64,000 nt of DNA from Neobacillus cucumis (GCF_016107705.1 NZ_JAEHGC010000006.1:1-64000); one strand, 5' to 3'; positions 45,300 to 55,630 are shown, counted from the stretch's first letter. Numbers and translations: made by a program. Notes: generated by a model not told the origin, from the letters alone.

Positions 45300-46298
45300 A
45301 TGACAAAATCGATTCCTTTTATATACAAGTTAAGCTTATTCCTGTTGGTATTTTTCGCGATGTTTATCGTTTCCATTATGTTGGGGGCGGCAGATACCAC
45401 GATCAAAGATGTGTGGTTCGCACTAACATCAACCGTGAAGAGTCAAGAGATTTCCCTAATACGTGAGATTCGCCTGCCGCGCGAAATTGCCGCTATCTTT
45501 GTGGGAATGGCGCTATCCGTTTCCGGAGCGATTATGCAAGGGTTAACAAGAAATCCGCTTGCGGATCCAGGCATGCTGGGGTTAACAGCAGGGGCAAATG
45601 CAGCGCTGGCGATCACCATTGCCCTCATTCCGTCCACCAATTATTTTGGAATCATGGTCGCCTGTTTTATTGGTGCCGCAATAGGTTCCATTCTGGTATT
45701 TGGAATCGGTGTCATGAAAAAGGGCGGTTTTTCACCGCTCCGGATTGTTTTGGCGGGTACAGCGGTCTCAGCTTTTCTTTACGCGATTTCTGAGGGTGTT
45801 GGCATATACTTTAAAATTTCAAAGGATGTCTCGATGTGGACAGCAGGTGGAATGATTGGTACCACCTGGCATCAGCTTCGGGTTATTGTTCCTTTTATTG
45901 TCTTGGGAGTCTTACTTTCGCTTTTTCTCTCCAGACAGCTGACGATTCTCAGTTTAAGTGAGGAAGTAGCTGTGGGATTAGGACAAAAAACGGTCTATAT
46001 TAAATTCGTTCTGTTTCTTGTCATTATCTTGCTTGCTGGTGCATCAGTAGCCCTTGTTGGAAATATGGTCTTTATTGGATTAATGGTTCCACATATCGTT
46101 CGTGCAATCGTTGGAACAGATTATCGATTGATTATCCCATTTTCGGCTATTTTAGGGGCGATCTTTATGCTTTTTGCCGATACATTGGGGCGTACGATTA
46201 ATGCTCCTTTTGAAACACCGGTTGCAGCAATTGTGGCACTCATCGGTTTACCCTTCTTTCTTATGATTGTGCATAAAGGAGGGAACAAGTTCTCATGA
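45300..46298 (+). CDS. Siderophore ABC permease, FecCD family (first)
   Basis: A 333-residue inner-membrane permease with about ten helices. The family motifs RLPREIAAIFVGMALSVSGA, QGLTRNPLADPGMLGLTAGA and FIGLMVPHIVRAIVG are present. It follows the binding-protein gene after a small stem-loop (AAAGAGGGATTC/GAATTCCTCTTT, 45247-45278) that may tune expression of the permeases. GTG/ATG adjacent starts at 45297/45300; ATG chosen. It overlaps the second permease by 4 nt. Confidence 0.93.
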   Translation: MTKSIPFIYKLSLFLLVFFAMFIVSIMLGAADTTIKDVWFALTSTVKSQEISLIREIRLPREIAAIFVGMALSVSGAIMQGLTRNPLADPGMLGLTAGANAALAITIALIPSTNYFGIMVACFIGAAIGSILVFGIGVMKKGGFSPLRIVLAGTAVSAFLYAISEGVGIYFKISKDVSMWTAGGMIGTTWHQLRVIVPFIVLGVLLSLFLSRQLTILSLSEEVAVGLGQKTVYIKFVLFLVIILLAGASVALVGNMVFIGLMVPHIVRAIVGTDYRLIIPFSAILGAIFMLFADTLGRTINAPFETPVAAIVALIGLPFFLMIVHKGGNKFS

Positions 46299-47302
46299 TT
46301 CATCCATTATTACTTAAAAAGCAGCGAATCCTGATGGTGGGATTACTCGCTCTGATTTTGCTGACGATTATCATTTCAATCGGAATTGGCTATTCCTCGG
46401 TATCATATGATCGTCTGATTCCTACGATCATAGGGCAGGGGACTTTTAAAGAGGAATTTGTTTTATTCTCGATTCGCTTGCCGCGGATACTGATTACGCT
46501 ATTAGCCGGGATGGCGCTTGCTTTATCCGGTTCTATTTTGCAGGGAATTACCCGCAATGATTTAGCAGAACCAGGAATCATCGGGATTAACCAGGGTGCT
46601 GGTGTTGCGATTGCCATATTCTTTCTGTTTTTTCCAATCGATGTTGGTTCATTTGTGTATGTTCTTCCGCTAGTTGCTTTTATCGGAGCTTTTCTGACAG
46701 CAGCTTTGATCTATATCTTTTCTTATAAACGGGGAACAGGTCTACAGCCCGTTCGGTTGGTGCTTGTCGGTGTCGGATTTTCTATGGCACTTTCAGGTTT
46801 GATGATTATTTTGATTTCCTCTGCGGAACGGACGAAAGTGGATTTTATTGCGAGGTGGTTAGCGGGGAATATTTGGGGGACTGATTGGCCGTTTATCTGG
46901 GCAATCCTGCCTTGGCTTGTGATTCTCATTCCATTAACCTTGTATAAATCCAATCGCTTGAATATCTTGGGTCTCAGTGAACCGGTTGCGATTGGCGTGG
47001 GGATCACGCTTGAAAAAGAGCGGATTTTTTTTCTGAGTATCGCAGTTTCTTTAGCTGCCGCTGCGGTATCGGTTACCGGAGGAATCGCTTTTATCGGGTT
47101 GATGGCACCCCATATTGCTAAGGCTTTAGTCGGTCCAAGACACCAATTATTTATCCCGATTGCTATTCTGTTAGGCGGCTGGCTCTTGCTCCTAGCTGAT
47201 ACCATCGGACGAAATATCCTTGGCCCCGAAGGAATTCCGGCCGGGATCATGGTGGCTTTAATTGGTGCGCCTTATTTTATGTATTTGTTATTGAAAAAAT
47301 AA
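46295..47302 (+). CDS. Siderophore ABC permease, FecCD family (second)
   Basis: A 335-residue partner permease. Motifs: IRLPRILITLLAGMALALSG, QGITRNDLAEPGIIGINQGA, FIGLMAPHIAKALVG. Its ATGA start overlaps the stop of the first permease, so the two are translationally coupled to give an equimolar heterodimer. Last gene of the Fur-controlled operon. No clear terminator is seen before the GH3 gene at 47506; a GTTTAC/GTAAAC hairpin lies near 47355. Confidence 0.93.
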   Translation: MIHPLLLKKQRILMVGLLALILLTIIISIGIGYSSVSYDRLIPTIIGQGTFKEEFVLFSIRLPRILITLLAGMALALSGSILQGITRNDLAEPGIIGINQGAGVAIAIFFLFFPIDVGSFVYVLPLVAFIGAFLTAALIYIFSYKRGTGLQPVRLVLVGVGFSMALSGLMIILISSAERTKVDFIARWLAGNIWGTDWPFIWAILPWLVILIPLTLYKSNRLNILGLSEPVAIGVGITLEKERIFFLSIAVSLAAAAVSVTGGIAFIGLMAPHIAKALVGPRHQLFIPIAILLGGWLLLLADTIGRNILGPEGIPAGIMVALIGAPYFMYLLLKK

Positions 47303-47505
47303 AGCCAATCTAAAATTTAAGAGGGGATCTATAAAAGGGGGAAACGGCAGCAGTTTACTCCATGGTAAACATGATTCTAAAATAGGTGCATATAAATGGG
47401 AAGATAGTCAACAATCCGGGCAAGATGGAGCAAGGTTCAGCAGTTGAATTTAAGCATAAGAAATACTCTTTCTCTTGTCTATATTAAGGAAGAGAGGAAT
47501 ATTTT

Positions 47506-49335
47506 ATGACGAAACCAAGAAATTTCCTGTGGAAACTGCTGATTTTGTCGGTAATTTCTCTAGCTCTTATTCTAGCTGTTGTCATTTTTGTTTTCGGAGG
47601 AGATAGAAGTGCGAAGCAGACAGTCAAAAATCCAACGATAACATCACCTCCACCTAGTCAGAAACCCTCCGAATCGGTTCAAGACAATACCTCAAGATTA
47701 GATGCATTAGTAAAAGAAACCTTTTCATTGTCTAAGGAAGGAAAAGTAGCAAACGCCCCGTTCATTTCCGGTAAGACTGAAATAAAGGAAGTCAATAATA
47801 ATTGGGGTGAACCTACCCAAACAACGGAAACGGCAAGTGGTATCTACGAAGGGTATGAAAAGCAGCATGTTGTAGTTGGTTACCATGGTGAAATAGTTAA
47901 TGATATCAGGTCTTATGATTCGGAATTACAAACCATTTCTTTAAATGAGATTAAGAAAGCAGGCGGTGAACCAGATGAGGTTCGGTACTATAAAGATAGT
48001 ACCCATGACCAAATTATTCTAGTTTATCATGTTACCCCCGTATACGATTTAAAGTGGATTTTACCAAAACCAGCAGATCAGGAGCCAAATCCAAAAGTGG
48101 ATCATATTTCTGTTTATACCCAAATTAAAAAACAATCGGATAAACCAAGTCAATCTGATGATCCGAAGCCATCTGATCATCCAAGACAGACTGATAATCA
48201 AAATCAATCGGATGATCCAAATCAGTCTTCTCATCAAAATAGTGTCTCAGAAATCATATCTGGTATGAGTTTGGATGAAAAAATTGGGCAGATGATCATC
48301 GGGGGTATATCTGGAACGACAGTTGATGTCCATACCAAAAATTTAATATCCCAATACAAAGTTGGCGGATTGATTTTTTACTCTAATAATTTAGTAAACT
48401 CTCAACAAACGGTTCAGCTGTTAAATCAAATTAAGTCTGATAATGTTCCTAATCCTATGCCACTTTTGTTAAGTGTTGACCAGGAAGGCGGTAGCGTTTC
48501 TAGGCTGCCAGGAGGACTTATTAACTTTCCAACAAATAAGGTAATTGGAGCAATCAATAATACTCAGTTTTCATATAAAATTGGTACCATTTTAGGCAGA
48601 GAATTAAAAGGATTTGGATTCAATCTTGATTTTGCTCCTGTTCTGGATATCAACAGTAATCCTAACAACCCAGTAATAGGGGATAGGTCATTCGGAACCA
48701 ACCCGGAAATTGTAAGTAAACTTGGGATTCAAACCATGAAAGGCATTCAGTCGCAGCATATTATTCCAACGATTAAGCATTTTCCCGGACATGGAGATAC
48801 AGATATTGATTCACATCTTGAACTTCCCATTGTCAATAAAACTCTAACGCAACTAAAAAAACTTGAGTTAATACCGTTCGTACGTGCCATCGATAACGGG
48901 GCCGATGTTGTAATGGTGGCCCACATCCTATTACCAAAACTGGATGACCAATTTCCGGCTTCTATGTCTAAAAAGATTATGACTGAGATTCTAAGGAAAC
49001 AACTTAATTTTAAAGGCGTTGTAATTACAGATGATATGACGATGCAGGCAGTCACAAATCATTTCACCATTGGCAGGGCTGCGGTTGAATCAGTCAAGGC
49101 CGGCAGCGACATTATTTTAGTAGCCCACGATTATAACAAAATAGTCGAAACCATTTCTTCCTTAAAGACTGCCGTTCAAAAAGGGGAAATCTCCGAACAA
49201 AGAATCAATGACAGCGTCAGTCGCATCATTCAATTAAAAATAAAATATGAATTGAATAATGCGAAAGTAGGAAATGTAAATATTGGGGAGATTAATCAGT
49301 CAATTAACAAGTTGTTGGATGAGTATATGAAATAA
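47506..49335 (+). CDS. DUF4309-GH3 beta-N-acetylhexosaminidase (NagZ-like), membrane-anchored
   Basis: A 609-residue surface protein. Residues ~8-32 form a membrane anchor; ~65-205 match DUF4309/YjgB; a Ser/Asp/Pro/Gln-rich linker (~210-243, repeated SDDP/SDHP/TDNQ) leads to a GH3 domain (~245-590). The NagZ hallmarks are SVDQEGGSVSRL, KHFPGHGDTDIDSHLELP (His/Asp general acid-base loop) and VITDDMTM with the nucleophile Asp. It would trim GlcNAc from muropeptides or wall glycan during turnover. AGAGGAA precedes the ATG. DUF4309 fused to GH3 is an unusual arrangement to me. Confidence 0.9.
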   Translation: MTKPRNFLWKLLILSVISLALILAVVIFVFGGDRSAKQTVKNPTITSPPPSQKPSESVQDNTSRLDALVKETFSLSKEGKVANAPFISGKTEIKEVNNNWGEPTQTTETASGIYEGYEKQHVVVGYHGEIVNDIRSYDSELQTISLNEIKKAGGEPDEVRYYKDSTHDQIILVYHVTPVYDLKWILPKPADQEPNPKVDHISVYTQIKKQSDKPSQSDDPKPSDHPRQTDNQNQSDDPNQSSHQNSVSEIISGMSLDEKIGQMIIGGISGTTVDVHTKNLISQYKVGGLIFYSNNLVNSQQTVQLLNQIKSDNVPNPMPLLLSVDQEGGSVSRLPGGLINFPTNKVIGAINNTQFSYKIGTILGRELKGFGFNLDFAPVLDINSNPNNPVIGDRSFGTNPEIVSKLGIQTMKGIQSQHIIPTIKHFPGHGDTDIDSHLELPIVNKTLTQLKKLELIPFVRAIDNGADVVMVAHILLPKLDDQFPASMSKKIMTEILRKQLNFKGVVITDDMTMQAVTNHFTIGRAAVESVKAGSDIILVAHDYNKIVETISSLKTAVQKGEISEQRINDSVSRIIQLKIKYELNNAKVGNVNIGEINQSINKLLDEYMK

Positions 49336-49386
49336 AGGAACGGTATGGCACACCTGAAGAATTTGCAAAAATCGTAACTTTTCTTG

Positions 49387-49540
49387 AATCAGGCTTAAAG
49401 CAATGTATGCATATAAGCCTGATTATTTGTAATTACTCGATATTTGTTTGAAATTGGGATTATAGCCTAAAAAGCAACAATTCATATAAATTTACACCTC
49501 AAAAAAACAATGCAATTCAGCTGCGAATTGCATTGTTTTA
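49387..49540 (+). terminator. Two terminators after the GH3 gene
   Basis: AATCAGGCTTA (49387-49397) pairs with TAAGCCTGATT (49414-49424) followed by ATTTG. A second palindrome, ACAATGCAATTC with GAATTGCATTGT (49508-49537), has T-rich flanks on both strands and can also stop the minus-strand HAD gene. The 320-nt gap holds no gene. Confidence 0.75.
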
Positions 49541-49655
49541 CAGTTTAGAGCCTCCAAAAACGGCTAACCCTTTTCGGGGCACTCAAAAAATATATGCTCA
49601 AACCATCATTGTCACGCCGCAAATGCGTTACGCCAATGAGAGTCTAAGTAACTGG

Positions 49656-50537
49656 TTAATAGTCTGCGGTAACTGGGATTAATGAATAGATCAAATGCGC
49701 AACCCCATCTTCGACATTTGGAAGGGTAACTTCGTTACATAAATCCTTTATTTCTTCAAGGGCATTCCCCATAGCAATACTTTTTCCAGCTGCCCGCATC
49801 ATGGATAAATCGTTAAAGCTGTCCCCTACAGCGGCAGTATCAGTTAAAGGGATTCCTAACTTGTTAGCTAGAATTTCTAAGGCAATTCCTTTGGAAGCAT
49901 ACTTATGTTCAAATTCAAAATTGTGTTTTGCAGAGCTTACAATCGTTATATCCTCTAAATACTCAAATTGGCTGCTTCCTTTTTTCAGCTTCTCTTCATG
50001 AAAGGAAAATGCAAGAATGTTATAAATATCCTCTTTCATACCAATCAGGTCTTGGTACGATTTAATAAAAGAGAAGCCCATTTGACTGTACTGTTTCTCA
50101 GCCGCATATTTCAGCTTTTCGATGCTTACATCAGGGTTCGCACTTTTCAATCTATCCATTTCAATGGCTAGAAGCTCCCGTCCATTCTGTGGGGTAAAGA
50201 TTGAATGATTGCTGAATACTTCATAATAGAAGTTCTCATTCTCCAGCCAGCTTAAAATGGTAATGGCATCCTCATGATTGATTGCTTTGGAGTGGAACAG
50301 TTCTCCATTCGGTTGATGAATGGTTGCCCCATTTGCTGCAATGATCCAAGTTTTTAACCCGGTATCTTTAAAAATCTCTATAACATCAAAATGGGCACGG
50401 CCTGTAGCGATGATAACTTCAACACCATTGGATTGGGCATATTTAATAGCATCCAAATTTTTTTGGCTAATCCGGCTTTCTTCATTTAGTAAAGTGCCAT
50501 CCAAATCCACAGCAAGTAGCTTTACCACTCTAATCAT
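49656..50537 (-). CDS. Cof-type HAD-IIB sugar-phosphate phosphatase
   Basis: A ~293-residue haloacid-dehalogenase phosphatase of the Cof/YidA class. Motif I is LLAVDLDGTLL, motif II IIATGR, and motif IV GDSFNDLSMMRAAG; the cap between ~85 and 195 is of type IIB. It should dephosphorylate sugar phosphates or related metabolites. GTG 50528 with AAGGGG nine nt upstream may be the true start (MVKLLAVDLDG); ATG 50537 overlaps the stop of the DeoR gene. The two form an operon. Confidence 0.9.
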   Translation of the reverse strand: MIRVVKLLAVDLDGTLLNEESRISQKNLDAIKYAQSNGVEVIIATGRAHFDVIEIFKDTGLKTWIIAANGATIHQPNGELFHSKAINHEDAITILSWLENENFYYEVFSNHSIFTPQNGRELLAIEMDRLKSANPDVSIEKLKYAAEKQYSQMGFSFIKSYQDLIGMKEDIYNILAFSFHEEKLKKGSSQFEYLEDITIVSSAKHNFEFEHKYASKGIALEILANKLGIPLTDTAAVGDSFNDLSMMRAAGKSIAMGNALEEIKDLCNEVTLPNVEDGVAHLIYSLIPVTADY

Positions 50538-51306
50538 CCCCTTCTTCTAAATCCGCTGTTAAGAGTTCTACTTTGTTTTTACTTAATAACTCCCTAAACT
50601 TTTTCGCAGGGGTTTTATCGGTAATCAAGAGATCAATATCTTGTAAGTCAGCAAAGCGAAAAAAATCTGTAATGCCGAGCTTTGTATTGTCTGCTAGCAC
50701 TATGACCTGTTTTGCCTGCTGAATCATTTTTCTTTTTACGACGCCGTCCTCCTCATGGACGATGGTAAATCCGTTTTCCGAGATGCCAGCAACTCCAATA
50801 AAAACTTTATCAACATGGTACTCAGAAAGTTTTTCTACTACAGATGAGCCATAAAGAAATCGATGTTCTTTTTGCAGTGTGCCTCCTAAAAGCTGAATAT
50901 TTACTTGTGGCTTTGATGATAATACTTCTGCCTGGTTGATTGAATTGGTGATGATGGTACAATCGATGTTTTCAATCTGTTCTGCACAAGCTTGAACGGT
51001 TGTGGAGGCATCTAAGATTACTTTGTCGTTAGGGTAAATTAATGAGGCAGCCATTTTTCCGATTTTCTTTTTTTCTTCTGAAACGATTTGAAGACGTTTT
51101 GAATAGTTTTTGACTTCATCATGGACAGATGGAAGAATCGCTCCGCCACGAGTACGAACAATCGCTTTTTCTTCCTCAAGCCTGACAAGATCCCTTCTAG
51201 CTGTATCCCTAGAAACATCGAACAATAAACAAATTTGATCAACCGAAATCCTGTTATTTTCTTTTAGAAAATCCATGATTGACAATAATCTTTCCTCTTG
51301 GTACAA
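50530..51306 (-). CDS. DeoR-family transcriptional regulator
   Basis: A 258-residue DeoR repressor. The helix-turn-helix is RISVDQICLLFDVSRDTARR followed by DLVRLEEEKAIVRTRGGA, the classical DeoR signature. The C-terminal DeoRC sensor (ILDASTTVQACAEQI, VFIGVAGISENGF, LADNTKLG) binds a sugar phosphate. It starts at TTG after AAGGAGG and is coupled to the HAD phosphatase, so it probably controls removal of a phosphorylated sugar. Target sugar unknown. Confidence 0.92.
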   Translation of the reverse strand: MYQEERLLSIMDFLKENNRISVDQICLLFDVSRDTARRDLVRLEEEKAIVRTRGGAILPSVHDEVKNYSKRLQIVSEEKKKIGKMAASLIYPNDKVILDASTTVQACAEQIENIDCTIITNSINQAEVLSSKPQVNIQLLGGTLQKEHRFLYGSSVVEKLSEYHVDKVFIGVAGISENGFTIVHEEDGVVKRKMIQQAKQVIVLADNTKLGITDFFRFADLQDIDLLITDKTPAKKFRELLSKNKVELLTADLEEGDD

Positions 51307-51524
51307 CGAACCGCGCCTCCTTTTTAAGTAGTTTTAAGTAATTATACATTAATTATTGCATATATGTAAGTATAAATAAGCAATTTTAAGTAATGTGCCC
51401 GACCCCCAAAAATTTTTATCCCTGCTTGATAAAATCTTAGATTGTATACCGAATTTTTCAAATAGTATAATAAACTTATAGTTATTGATTAACTACCGTT
51501 AGTTGAGTTGAAGGAGAAAAGGTC

Positions 51525-52382
51525 ATGGAAAATAAGCTAAGTATTGGAGAAATGGCGAAGCTGCGAAATGTAACGGTGGATACATTACGTCACTACGATA
51601 AAATTGGATTGCTAAAGCCGTATTACACAGATTCTAATACTGGCTATCGGTATTATTCCATTTATCAGTATGAGGTTCTTGGAACAATAAAGGAATTAAG
51701 GAAAATTGGTTTTTCTTTAGAGGAAATCAAGCAATTTTTGACGGATCGTAATGTAAAAAAGTCCGTTCAATTTCTTCAAAAATCAATGAACAATATACAG
51801 GAAAAAATAAAAGAATTACAAAATATCCATAAAATCTTGATGACCCGGTTAAATAATATTGAACATTTCACAAATAGTTATCAGAATTCGGATATTGTGA
51901 TAAAACAATTTGAAGAAAGAGAATACATTCAGCTGGACAGGCCAATAGGCTGGGAGGATAAGGAAAATCTTTATTTTGGACTCTTAGAACTTGAAAATAT
52001 GGTTGGTGGAGATATTCCAGTGTTGGCAAGCAATAAATTTGGTGATTTTATTAAAAAAGAGTACTTTGATGAAATCCGCCTAAACTCTGAGTTTCCCGAT
52101 AACCTAAGTGCCTATCAATCTCAATTATTTATACTTGTACAGGACGAGGAGCCTAAACAGCCAACACAAAAATTAGAAAAAGGGCAATATATATGTTCCT
52201 ACTATGGTGGAATTGAACGGGAGAAAATGTTGCCCCAACTCAAAAAGTTGCTTCATTATTGCGATAGCCATGGCTACATTCCAATCGATGATGCTGTTCA
52301 AATTATGCAAGTTGATATCTCTTTGACGGATCAATATGATGAGGCCTATTATGAAATTCAAATTCCTATTCAAAAAAGATAA
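51525..52382 (+). CDS. MerR-family regulator with GyrI-like effector domain
   Basis: A 285-residue regulator of the BltR/BmrR type. The N-terminal MerR HTH (LSIGEMAKLRNVTVDTLRHY, then DKIGLLKP) is followed by a long dimerisation helix (~75-115) and a C-terminal GyrI-like small-molecule domain (~125-285). Such proteins twist the spacer of a suboptimal promoter to activate transporters. AAGGAG lies 8 nt before the ATG. Upstream of, and in the same direction as, an APC permease and an amidohydrolase, which may be its targets, although a terminator lies between. Confidence 0.88.
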   Translation: MENKLSIGEMAKLRNVTVDTLRHYDKIGLLKPYYTDSNTGYRYYSIYQYEVLGTIKELRKIGFSLEEIKQFLTDRNVKKSVQFLQKSMNNIQEKIKELQNIHKILMTRLNNIEHFTNSYQNSDIVIKQFEEREYIQLDRPIGWEDKENLYFGLLELENMVGGDIPVLASNKFGDFIKKEYFDEIRLNSEFPDNLSAYQSQLFILVQDEEPKQPTQKLEKGQYICSYYGGIEREKMLPQLKKLLHYCDSHGYIPIDDAVQIMQVDISLTDQYDEAYYEIQIPIQKR

Positions 52383-52386
52383 ATTG

Positions 52387-52433
52387 AAAACAGCCTTCGA
52401 ATTGATTTCTTCATTTCAAGGCTGTTTTTTTTA
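52387..52433 (+). terminator. Terminator of the MerR gene
   Basis: AAAACAGCCTT (52387-52397) pairs with AAGGCTGTTTT (52418-52428) and is followed by further T residues. Confidence 0.88.
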
Positions 52434-52612
52434 TTGGACTAGTTGACTCTGGGGTTAGACAAGACTTTATGATATTTTCATACAAATCTGAATGGGGTGA
52501 TGATTTCCATCATAGAGGCAAAAGGTCTTTATTTTTTGGGGGGATTTTAAAATAGTAGTTTATTTCACTAAGAAGTAAGGACAATTAATAGGCAAATAAG
52601 GAGGATTGATCT

Positions 52613-53959
52613 ATGAACCAAACAAGCTCGCCAACTCTAAAGCGTTCTCTATCATTAAAATTTGTTGTGTTCTTTGGTTTAACCTTTATGGCTCCAACGA
52701 CTATGTTTTCAACATATGGGGTAGCTGTAACAAGTACTAATGGGATGCTCCCCACCGCATATGCGATTGCGCTAATTGTCATGTTATTTACAGCTTATAG
52801 CTATGCGGAATTGGTGAAAGCGTTCCCAAATGCAGGGGCAGCTTATACGTTTGCGCAAAAATCGATAAGCCCTCATTTAGGGTTTCTCGTTGGTTGGACC
52901 ATCATCCTTGATTATGTGTTTAGCCCGATGATCAGTTCCCTTCTCAATGCAATCGCACTGCATGCAATGTTCCCATCCGTTCCAATGTTTGTTTGGATCA
53001 TTTCATTTATTGTGATTATTACGATTGTCAACATCCTAGGTATTAAATTAGCAGCGAATTTTAATACCATCTTGCTTCTCTTACAAGTTTTTTCGTTTGT
53101 ACTGTTTCTGGTTTTGTCAATTAAAGGGATTTTTGCAGGAAGAGGAGCAGGGACACTATTTTCAACCGTTCCCTTCTATGATTCTCACATTAAAGTACCA
53201 ACGCTACTATCTATTATTCCTATTTTATGTTTTTCTTTTTTAGGCTTTGATGCCGTTACTACGTTGTCAGAAGAGACTAAGGAACCTAGGAAAACATTGC
53301 CGAGAGCGATTTATATCATCACGCTTATTGGCGGGTTTATGTTTATCTCAGGTACGTATGTTTTGCAACTCATTTATCCAGCGTTTCAGTCTTTTAAAAA
53401 TCCTGAATCCGCCTATATCGACATTGCGATGTACGTCGGCGGGAACATTTTTACGAGTGTCTTTAATGCAATCGGGCTCACAGCCGCCTTTGCTTCAGCA
53501 GTTGCTTCCGGTACGAGCGCCTCTCGTATTCTGTATGCAATGGGAAGGGAGGATGTATTGCCGAAAAAAATCTTTGGCTATCTTTCTCCAAAATACCGCA
53601 CCCCGGTATTCAATATTTTGATCATTGGTGTGATTGCGTTAAGTGCACTTTTTTTAAATTTAACGACTGCTATATCGCTTATTAATTTTGGAGCGCTGTT
53701 CGCCTTTTTCTTTGTGAATCTATCGGTGATTGCTCACTATTTTATCCGGAAGAAACAAAGGTCTTTTAAAGGGACGATTCAATATTTGATAATCCCGCTT
53801 ATTGGGACGGCGCTTATTGGACTGTTGATTACAAAGCTGGACAAACATTCCCTATTATTAGGTGGAACATGGCTTATCATCGGATTTATCTATCTATTAA
53901 ACTTAACAAAAATGTTTAGGCAACTGCCTCCCGAGCTTGGCTTAGAAGAAGCTCATTAA
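52613..53959 (+). CDS. APC-family amino-acid permease
   Basis: A 448-residue transporter with 12 predicted membrane helices of the amino acid-polyamine-organocation superfamily. TM1 carries the broken-helix motif (GLTFMAPTTMFSTYGVAV), and the conserved loop LGFDAVTTLSEETKEPRKTLPRAI is intact. AAGGAGG precedes the ATG. The amidohydrolase starts 39 nt downstream with no terminator between, so import of an amide or acyl-amino acid and its hydrolysis are probably coupled. Substrate is inferred, not shown. Confidence 0.9.
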   Translation: MNQTSSPTLKRSLSLKFVVFFGLTFMAPTTMFSTYGVAVTSTNGMLPTAYAIALIVMLFTAYSYAELVKAFPNAGAAYTFAQKSISPHLGFLVGWTIILDYVFSPMISSLLNAIALHAMFPSVPMFVWIISFIVIITIVNILGIKLAANFNTILLLLQVFSFVLFLVLSIKGIFAGRGAGTLFSTVPFYDSHIKVPTLLSIIPILCFSFLGFDAVTTLSEETKEPRKTLPRAIYIITLIGGFMFISGTYVLQLIYPAFQSFKNPESAYIDIAMYVGGNIFTSVFNAIGLTAAFASAVASGTSASRILYAMGREDVLPKKIFGYLSPKYRTPVFNILIIGVIALSALFLNLTTAISLINFGALFAFFFVNLSVIAHYFIRKKQRSFKGTIQYLIIPLIGTALIGLLITKLDKHSLLLGGTWLIIGFIYLLNLTKMFRQLPPELGLEEAH

Positions 53960-53998
53960 AGAGGCATTTATCTATATTAATGAAAGGATCGATTGATT

Positions 53999-55630
53999 AT
54001 GATTCAACAAGTAGCTGATATGATTATTTCAAGTAATGCCGTTTTTACGGGTCTTACCGACCAGCCTGAACCCGCATCTATTGCCATTAAAGGCAAAAAA
54101 ATAATTGCGGTCGGTTCCGAGGAAGAAATGAAACACTTCACGGGTGAGAATACGAAAATCCATCAATATAACGACCAACTAATCATGCCAGGATTCCATG
54201 ATTTCCATCTTCATCTTATGCAGGGGGCCGTTGCCCTTAATGGTGTCGATCTGTTCGCGGCCCGTTCGGAAGAGGAAGCACTGGAAATGATTCGCGAATT
54301 CGCTGATGCTAATCCGGAAAATCCATGGGTAATCGGATTTACATGGGATGCAGGTTATTGGGATACGCAAAAATTACCGACCCGTCATTCATTGGATCGG
54401 ATTCTCCCTGATCGTCCAGCGCTTATGTTTCATGCCGAAATGCATTATGCTTGGGTGAACACAAAGGCATTAGAGATCGCAAATATTAATCGACATACGG
54501 AATCCCCATCTTTCGGCAGGATTGGGAAGGACGACGATGGAGAACCAAATGGCCTCCTCTATGAAGGAGCAACGGATGCGGTCATACGCCATGCCTATGA
54601 TTTTACGAAGGAAGAAAAGAAAGCTCTTTTAACAAATTTCCTTACTCATGCTGCTAGCTTAGGAGTAACGGCTGTCCATGACTTATTTGCATCGGAGTCA
54701 ATGAATATTATTAATGATTATGGCCTTTTCAAAGAATTTGAAGATAAAGGGGACTTAACAACACGCATTCATTTATGGCCAGTATTAAATGGCAATATAG
54801 AGCGCGCCAAACAATTGAGAGATACGTATCAATCGGATAAACTCCGTGTGTCCGGACTGAAACAATTTATTGACGGCGTTATTACTGCCCGTACGGCTTA
54901 TTTATTAGAACCTTATGCAGATCAACCGGATTCACGTGGTGAGACGACTTTCCCTGCTGAGACGATTAAAAAATGGGTGGCGGATGCAGATAAGGAAGGC
55001 TTCAGTATTCGTTTTCATGCGATTGGTGATGGAGCCATCCGTCTAGCTTTAGATGCTTATCAGGAAGCGCAAAAAGCCAACGGCAAACGGGATTCACGTC
55101 ATTCCGTCGAGCATGTAGAGGTAATACATCCGAATGATATCCCTCGTTTTAAGGAGCTGGGTGTTACTGCTTCAATGCAGCCGGATCACTTTGCGATGTC
55201 GGAACGGGGTGTTTATACCGACCGAATTGGTATGGAACGGGAAAAGTATGTATTCCCGATCCATACATTAAAGGAAACCGGTGCAAATCTGGCATTTGGA
55301 ACCGATTTCCCAGTAGACATCCTGAATCCGCTTCTACAAATCTATCGTGCTGTAACGAGGATCGACAGCAGCGGAAAAACTGTGTGGCATCCACATGAAC
55401 GGATTACCCTTACTGATGCTTTAAAAGCCTATACAGGTGGATCTGCTTACGGGACATTCCGAGAGCATGAATTAGGGACATTGGAAGTAGGGAAACTTGC
55501 TGATATTGTCGTGTTGGAACGAAACCTTTTTGAAATACCGTTGGAGGAAATACCGGATACGAAAGTCCAGCTAACCGTTGTTGATGGTACAGTGGTTTAT
55601 GATCATACAAAGTCTTTAATTGAAATGTAA
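53999..55630 (+). CDS. YtcJ-like amidohydrolase (amidohydrolase family 3)
   Basis: A 543-residue metal-dependent hydrolase of the TIM-barrel amidohydrolase superfamily. The metal ligands appear in FHDFHLHLM (HxH), HAIGDGAIR, EHVEVIHPNDI and GTDFPVD. The composite beta-sandwich is formed by the ends (KGKKIIAVG and GKLADIVVLERNLF). Length and motifs match YtcJ and N-substituted formamide deformylase. AAAGGA sits 10 nt before ATG 53999; a TTG at 53993 is too close. Cotranscribed with the APC permease. Actual substrate unknown. Confidence 0.9.
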   Translation: MIQQVADMIISSNAVFTGLTDQPEPASIAIKGKKIIAVGSEEEMKHFTGENTKIHQYNDQLIMPGFHDFHLHLMQGAVALNGVDLFAARSEEEALEMIREFADANPENPWVIGFTWDAGYWDTQKLPTRHSLDRILPDRPALMFHAEMHYAWVNTKALEIANINRHTESPSFGRIGKDDDGEPNGLLYEGATDAVIRHAYDFTKEEKKALLTNFLTHAASLGVTAVHDLFASESMNIINDYGLFKEFEDKGDLTTRIHLWPVLNGNIERAKQLRDTYQSDKLRVSGLKQFIDGVITARTAYLLEPYADQPDSRGETTFPAETIKKWVADADKEGFSIRFHAIGDGAIRLALDAYQEAQKANGKRDSRHSVEHVEVIHPNDIPRFKELGVTASMQPDHFAMSERGVYTDRIGMEREKYVFPIHTLKETGANLAFGTDFPVDILNPLLQIYRAVTRIDSSGKTVWHPHERITLTDALKAYTGGSAYGTFREHELGTLEVGKLADIVVLERNLFEIPLEEIPDTKVQLTVVDGTVVYDHTKSLIEM

